From: 4484-232 sp964486555 | GTDB lineage: Bacteria; Thermotogota; Thermotogae; Thermotogales; Thermotogaceae | Assembly (NCBI GenBank): GCA_964486555.1 | Contig: CAZANP010000058.1 | Span: forward strand, 1 to 10,195 | DNA: 10,195 nucleotides | Direction: 5' to 3' | Notes under the pieces: model-generated | What the model was told of the DNA's origin: nothing | What the model saw: the letters and a program-made list of their open reading frames with translations, nothing else | Databases searched by the model: none | Made by a program: the position numbers and the translations under genes | Shown here: positions 6,868-10,195 of the stretch, in pieces | Numbering within the stretch: the stretch's first letter is position 1 | Layout of the letters: each line of letters starts with the position of its first letter

Positions 6868-8061
6868 ATGAGAAAGATATTGATAGCGATATTGATTCTC
6901 GCCACCGTGTTCGCTTTTGCCACGAGAGTTCTTCAAATATGGGCAATGGGTGAAGAAGCGAAGAACTTGCACATCATGGCCGAAAAGTTCATGAAAGAAA
7001 ATCCCGGCGTGAAAGTCGAGATCCAGGCCATTCCATGGTCAGCAGCGTACGATAAGATACTCACAGGTATAGCGGGGATGCAACTACCAGACCTTGCTCA
7101 GATGGGAACGACCTGGATGGCTCCCTTCGGTGCCATGGGTGTCTTTGAAGAGCTCTCTCCATACCTTGAAAAATCTTTCATAAACAAAGACATGTTCTTC
7201 GAGGGATCTTGGCAAACCGTCACGATGAACGGTGGAGTGTACGGTATACCATGGTACGTCGATGTCAGAGTGATGTTCTACAGAACGGATGTTCTGAAAG
7301 AGGTCGGATACGACCACGCTCCACAGACGTGGGAAGAACTCTATGATGCTGCAAAAAAGCTCGCTCAGAGAGGAAAGGATATGTACGCACTCTCCTTACT
7401 CTATACAGGAGTGTTCGGTAACGAATTCATGCCCTTCGTCTGGCAGGCGGGAGGTAGGCTCTTCGACGAAAATGGTAAGGTTAGAGTGACGGATCCAGAG
7501 TTCGTGGAAGCTATAAGGTACTATGCGAGATTCTTCTGGGAAAAGCTCGCTCCCATTGGAGGAGGAAATCTCTTCCAGGATTTCGCTACCGGTAAAGTTC
7601 CAATCTTCTTCTCCGGACCCTGGATGGTCAGCATGATAAAACAACAAACACCCCAGATAGAAGGAAAATGGTCTGTGGCTCTGATGCCGAAGAACAAAAC
7701 AAGAACGTCTTTTGTCGGAGGATGCAACTGGGTGATATTCAATACATCTAAGAACAAGGATCTCGCGTGGAAGTTCATAGAGTTCATGACGAAACCAGAA
7801 AATCAGCTCGAATGGTATAAAATCGTTTCTTCCCTTCCCGCTGTCAAGGAGGTATGGAGCTACCCAGAACTAGCGAGCGACCCGATAATGAGAGTTTTTG
7901 GAGAGCAACTGAAAGATGCAAAATCACCTCCAAACATTCCAGAATGGGAAGAGATCGCCAACGCCATATCGAGAAGAGTGGAAGAGGTCATATACAAGAA
8001 GAGAACGCCTGAGAGGGCAGCAGAGGCCTTGAAGAAGGATATAGAAAAGATCAGAAGGTGA
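6868..8061 (+). CDS. ABC sugar transporter, extracellular solute-binding protein (family 1)
   Basis: This protein captures oligosaccharides outside the membrane and delivers them to the permease pair encoded next. A signal peptide (MRKILIAILILATVFAFA) without a lipobox Cys precedes the mature start TRVLQIWAMG. Family 1 (MalE-like) hallmarks follow: MAEKFMKENPGVKVEIQAIPWSAAYDKIL, LPDLAQMGTTWMAPFGAMG, YGIPWYVDVRVMFYRTDVLKEVGY, PQTWEELYDAAKKL, FFSGPWMVSMI, FVGGCNWVIFNTSKNKDLAWKFIEFM, and a C-terminal helical end (RTPERAAEALKKDIEKIRR). Length (397 aa) is normal. GGGGGTG at 6855-6861 lies 6 nt before ATG 6868; the longer frame from GTG 6859 would bury that site. The gene starts 16 nt after the glucanase stop and is followed by a GC hairpin that may raise its expression over the permeases. 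The ligand is inferred from neighbours to be a beta-glucan oligosaccharide. Confidence 0.95.
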   Translation: MRKILIAILILATVFAFATRVLQIWAMGEEAKNLHIMAEKFMKENPGVKVEIQAIPWSAAYDKILTGIAGMQLPDLAQMGTTWMAPFGAMGVFEELSPYLEKSFINKDMFFEGSWQTVTMNGGVYGIPWYVDVRVMFYRTDVLKEVGYDHAPQTWEELYDAAKKLAQRGKDMYALSLLYTGVFGNEFMPFVWQAGGRLFDENGKVRVTDPEFVEAIRYYARFFWEKLAPIGGGNLFQDFATGKVPIFFSGPWMVSMIKQQTPQIEGKWSVALMPKNKTRTSFVGGCNWVIFNTSKNKDLAWKFIEFMTKPENQLEWYKIVSSLPAVKEVWSYPELASDPIMRVFGEQLKDAKSPPNIPEWEEIANAISRRVEEVIYKKRTPERAAEALKKDIEKIRR

Positions 8062-8087
8062 GAAAAGCCCCCTCCCGGGGGCTTTTC
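8062..8087 (+). terminator. GC-rich intraoperonic hairpin (attenuator or mRNA stabiliser)
   Basis: GAAAAGCCCCC (8062-8072), loop TCCC, then GGGGGCTTTTC (8077-8087) form a perfect 11-bp stem starting right after the binding-protein stop codon. The TTTT lies in the stem and no longer T-run follows, so termination is probably partial. In other sugar-transport operons such hairpins between binding-protein and permease genes hold binding-protein mRNA at a higher level. That role is inferred here from position and structure. Confidence 0.75.
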
Positions 8088-8093
8088 CAAGCT

Positions 8094-8099
8094 AGGAGG
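8094..8099 (+). promoter_or_regulatory. Ribosome binding site that sets the first permease start
   Basis: AGGAGG ends 9 nt before ATG 8109. The same frame is open back to GTG 8058, overlapping the binding-protein stop, but those extra 17 codons would be translated from the hairpin and the ribosome binding site, so they are rejected. Confidence 0.8.
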
Positions 8100-8108
8100 A
8101 TCGATGGA

Positions 8109-8981
8109 ATGAGAACGAACATTTTCTGGATATCAGTCTTCATAGGGCCCGCTTTGATACTCCTCTTGATTTTTCTGATAATACCGATATTCGCATCACT
8201 ATACCTGAGCCTCACGGATTTCAACGTTTTTGCTCTAACTGACTGGAGCAGGGCGAAATTCATAGGTTTCAGAAACTTCTATGAGCTGTTCCAAGATGAA
8301 CTATTCTGGAAGGCTTTGTTCAACACCTTCTATTGCTTGATCGTGGCGATGCCTGTGACTGTGACACTATCACTTTTGAACGCAGTCCTTCTGAACAGGG
8401 AACAAACCAGGTTCAAGAATTTTTTCAAAATCTGCTTTTTTCTGCCCTTCGTTACAAACACGGTAGCGATTGCGATAGTTTGGTCGTGGATACTGAATCC
8501 AAGTTACGGTATCCTCAATTGGTTTCTGGGACTCCTTGGTATAAAAGGCCCAAATTGGCTCGGTGATCCCAAATGGGCCATGCCGTCGATCATAATGCTT
8601 GTTGTCTGGAAAGCCGTTGGATACAACACACTCCTTCTTCTTGCAGGCCTTCAGAACATACCGGATTTCCTATATGAAGCAGCGGAACTCGATGGAGCTT
8701 CTTCATGGCAGAAATTTTGGTACATAACACTGCCGATGTTAAGACCAACGATGCTTTTCATAACAACGATGATGATAATTGGATATCTTCAACTCTTTGA
8801 AGAACCATACATGCTCACACAAGGAGGACCTCTGAATTCCACCCTCTCCGTTGTTCTCTATCTTTACAGACAGGGATTCAAATTCTTCAAGCTGGGATAT
8901 GCTTCCTCGATAGCGGTGGTTCTATTTCTGATGATCGCTGCTCTCACATTGCTGAGATTGAAACTCAGCAAACAAGATTGA
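8109..8981 (+). CDS. ABC sugar transporter permease, MalF type
   Basis: This integral membrane subunit forms half of the sugar channel. The 290-aa protein has six hydrophobic segments, the first at about residues 8-32 (ISVFIGPALILLLIFLIIPI) and the last just before the C-terminus (SSIAVVLFLMIAALTLL). The cytoplasmic EAA loop (EAAELDGASSWQKFWYITLPML, starting near residue 190) is the contact site for the ATPase and marks it as a type I importer permease. It has the six-segment form common in Thermotoga sugar transporters, without the extra N-terminal segments of E. coli MalF. It lies between the binding-protein gene and the second permease, with 10 bp to the latter, so the two permeases are cotranscribed and likely translationally coupled. 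Substrate follows from the operon. Confidence 0.95.
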   Translation: MRTNIFWISVFIGPALILLLIFLIIPIFASLYLSLTDFNVFALTDWSRAKFIGFRNFYELFQDELFWKALFNTFYCLIVAMPVTVTLSLLNAVLLNREQTRFKNFFKICFFLPFVTNTVAIAIVWSWILNPSYGILNWFLGLLGIKGPNWLGDPKWAMPSIIMLVVWKAVGYNTLLLLAGLQNIPDFLYEAAELDGASSWQKFWYITLPMLRPTMLFITTMMIIGYLQLFEEPYMLTQGGPLNSTLSVVLYLYRQGFKFFKLGYASSIAVVLFLMIAALTLLRLKLSKQD

Positions 8982-8985
8982 GGTG
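8980..8985 (+). promoter_or_regulatory. Ribosome binding site that sets the second permease start
   Basis: GAGGTG overlaps the first permease's TGA stop and lies 6 nt before ATG 8992. Candidate starts GTG 8983 and ATG 8986 fall inside or directly after this site, so 8992 (MRKSNVFLQIL) is preferred. Confidence 0.7.
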
Positions 8986-8991
8986 ATGGGA

Positions 8992-9819
8992 ATGAGGAAG
9001 AGTAACGTGTTTCTACAAATCTTGGTTCACGCGATATTACTGATAGGAGCATTCACGATGCTTCTGCCTTTCATGTGGATGGTATCAACCTCTTTCAAAC
9101 CCAGCAGTGAAATCTACGTTTTTCCACCAAGGTGGATTCCAAAAAATCCAACATTGAAAAACTATGTGGACCTCTTCTCCTCTATAAATTTTGGAAGACC
9201 TTTTTTGAACACAGTGATAGTTGCCTCTTCTATCACTTTTCTTTCTGTTCTGCTATCTTCGATGGCAGGTTATGCCTTCGCAAAGTTCAGATTCAAGGGA
9301 AGGGATAAACTCTTTTTCCTCATATTGGCGACTCTCATGGTTCCGGGACAGATGACCATGATACCGGTTTTTCTACTCTTGAGGTACCTTGGCCTTCTGA
9401 ATACGTACACTGGTTTGATTCTTCCAGGCGCTGTCAGTGTCTTCAACATATTCTTCATGAGGCAATTCATCATAACCATACCCAACGATTTGATAGAAGC
9501 TGCTAGAATAGATGGGGCGCGAGAAAGCTATATATTCTTCAAGATAATCCTTCCCCTTTCAAAACCAGCTCTCACAACCATATCGATATTCACCTTCACC
9601 GGTTCTTGGAACTCCTTCTTGTGGCCTCTCATAATAGCTCAGGATGAGAGGATGTACACGCTACCAGTTGCGGTATCGGTCTTGGCTGGTCAATACGGAG
9701 AAAACATCGCTATCCAGATGGCTGGCTCGTGCATAGTCATAACACCGATTCTGATATTCTTCCTTTTCGCGCAAAGGTACTTCATAAAGGGAATCGCGCT
9801 CACAGGGCTCAAGGGATAG
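8992..9819 (+). CDS. ABC sugar transporter permease, MalG type
   Basis: This second channel subunit pairs with the upstream MalF-type protein. The 275-aa protein has six hydrophobic segments, beginning FLQILVHAILLIGAFTMLLPF and including FLNTVIVASSITFLSVLLSS and KLFFLILATLMVP. MalG-type features are the MLLPFMWMVSTSFKP end of segment 1, the ENY-like LKNYVDLF, the EAA loop EAARIDGARESYIFFKIILPL (from about residue 169), PALTTISIFTFTGSWNSFLWPLI, and the terminal QRYFIKGIALTGLKG. No ATP-binding protein gene follows; the gene ends the operon and overlaps a convergent gene by 11 bp. The transporter must use an ATPase from elsewhere in the genome, as known for many sugar importers of this class with shared MsmK/MalK-type ATPases. 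Confidence 0.95.
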   Translation: MRKSNVFLQILVHAILLIGAFTMLLPFMWMVSTSFKPSSEIYVFPPRWIPKNPTLKNYVDLFSSINFGRPFLNTVIVASSITFLSVLLSSMAGYAFAKFRFKGRDKLFFLILATLMVPGQMTMIPVFLLLRYLGLLNTYTGLILPGAVSVFNIFFMRQFIITIPNDLIEAARIDGARESYIFFKIILPLSKPALTTISIFTFTGSWNSFLWPLIIAQDERMYTLPVAVSVLAGQYGENIAIQMAGSCIVITPILIFFLFAQRYFIKGIALTGLKG

Positions 9820-10195
9820 ATTTTAGAAAGCCTCTCAAAATGAGTGAGAGTTCCCTTGGCCTTTCAACGACGGAAGCGTGTCCTGACGGTAATCCTATCA
9901 AAAGGGAATCTCTTATCCCTCTATGGATTTTGAAGGAGAAAGGAGGGGGTTTTATCCTATCGTATAGACTGAACACTATGAGTGTGGGAACATTGATCTT
10001 ATCGAGTAGGAGAGTTAAAGGTTTTTCCTTCAAATCAAGAAAAACATCGATCAGCTTGACGGCCCCTTCGTAATTGAACCCCTCCAGTCTTTCAACGATC
10101 ACATTCAAAATTCCTTTATTCTTCTCGAGAAATTCCGAAGAATAAACGTCGGTGAGCCATGAAAGAGTAAAGACCCTTGGATCTTTACTTTTTGC
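9809..10195 (-). CDS. Alpha/beta hydrolase, C-terminal part (partial)
   Basis: A minus-strand frame enters from the right edge and ends in a TGA read at 9811-9809. The visible C-terminal part has the last elements of an alpha/beta-hydrolase fold. The strand NVPTLIVFSLYDRI carries the likely catalytic Asp in SLYDRI, and GLPSGHASVVERPRELSLILRGFL carries the likely catalytic His in GHAS followed by the closing helix. The nucleophile elbow must lie beyond the window. Upstream of about residue LNVIVERLEG the sequence would belong to the cap region, usual for esterases and haloalkane-dehalogenase-like enzymes. Substrate cannot be told. It is transcribed towards the transporter operon, its stop codon lies inside the last permease gene, and nothing links it to glucan use. 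Confidence 0.8.
   Translation of the reverse strand, partial: AKSKDPRVFTLSWLTDVYSSEFLEKNKGILNVIVERLEGFNYEGAVKLIDVFLDLKEKPLTLLLDKINVPTLIVFSLYDRIKPPPFSFKIHRGIRDSLLIGLPSGHASVVERPRELSLILRGFLKSIP

Noticed and set aside
9832..9850. CTCTCA...TGAGAG hairpin just after the last permease gene, as an operon terminator
   Set aside because: The stem is only 6 bp with no T-run following, and it lies inside the hydrolase coding sequence.
9729..10073. A 114-codon plus-strand frame overlapping the end of the second permease
   Set aside because: It overlaps conserved permease sequence in another frame and lies antisense to the alpha/beta hydrolase end, which has clear Asp and His motifs.
1..10195. CRISPR arrays, tRNA or rRNA genes, insertion sequences and attachment sites
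   Set aside because: No regularly spaced repeats, cloverleaf or rRNA signatures, transposase motifs or terminal inverted repeats were seen on reading both strands.

Overview
The window most likely comes from a Thermotoga-type hyperthermophile. This rests on the protein style (Lys/Glu-rich, Arg written mainly AGA/AGG), the strong GGAGGTG-type ribosome binding sites, a sugar-uptake operon without its own ATPase, and a secreted enzyme ending in a CBM9-like module as in Thermotoga xylanases. The genus is inferred from recognised sequence style; no search was run.

Layout. Positions 2-244 hold the 3' end of an unrelated plus-strand gene that ends in beta-rich sequence. A 163-bp gap with a weak hairpin, a short palindrome and a LacI-type operator leads to a LacI-family repressor (408-1427). 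A perfect 22-bp palindrome (1464-1485) sits just before the Shine-Dalgarno of a five-gene run on the plus strand: a cytoplasmic GH94 phosphorylase (1501-3840), a secreted multidomain PF10091/GH144-type glucanase (3855-6851), a sugar-binding protein (6868-8061), and two MalF/MalG-type permeases (8109-8981 and 8992-9819). A strong GC hairpin lies between the binding protein and the first permease. On the minus strand, the 3' end of an alpha/beta hydrolase (9809-10195) converges on the operon and overlaps the last permease gene by 11 bp.

How the genes work together (inference). The secreted enzyme cuts an external beta-glucan. The binding protein and two permeases import the oligosaccharides, powered by an ATPase encoded elsewhere. 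The GH94 enzyme phosphorolyses them inside the cell to glucose 1-phosphate. The repressor probably controls itself and the operon through two nearly identical operators. The GH94 sequence looks more like the C-terminal domain of cyclic beta-1,2-glucan synthase (NdvB) than like ordinary cellobiose phosphorylase, and PF10091 is also an NdvB domain and the GH144 endo-beta-1,2-glucanase fold. The best hypothesis is therefore a beta-1,2-glucan (sophoro-oligosaccharide) utilisation locus in a hyperthermophile. The substrate is not proven by sequence alone.
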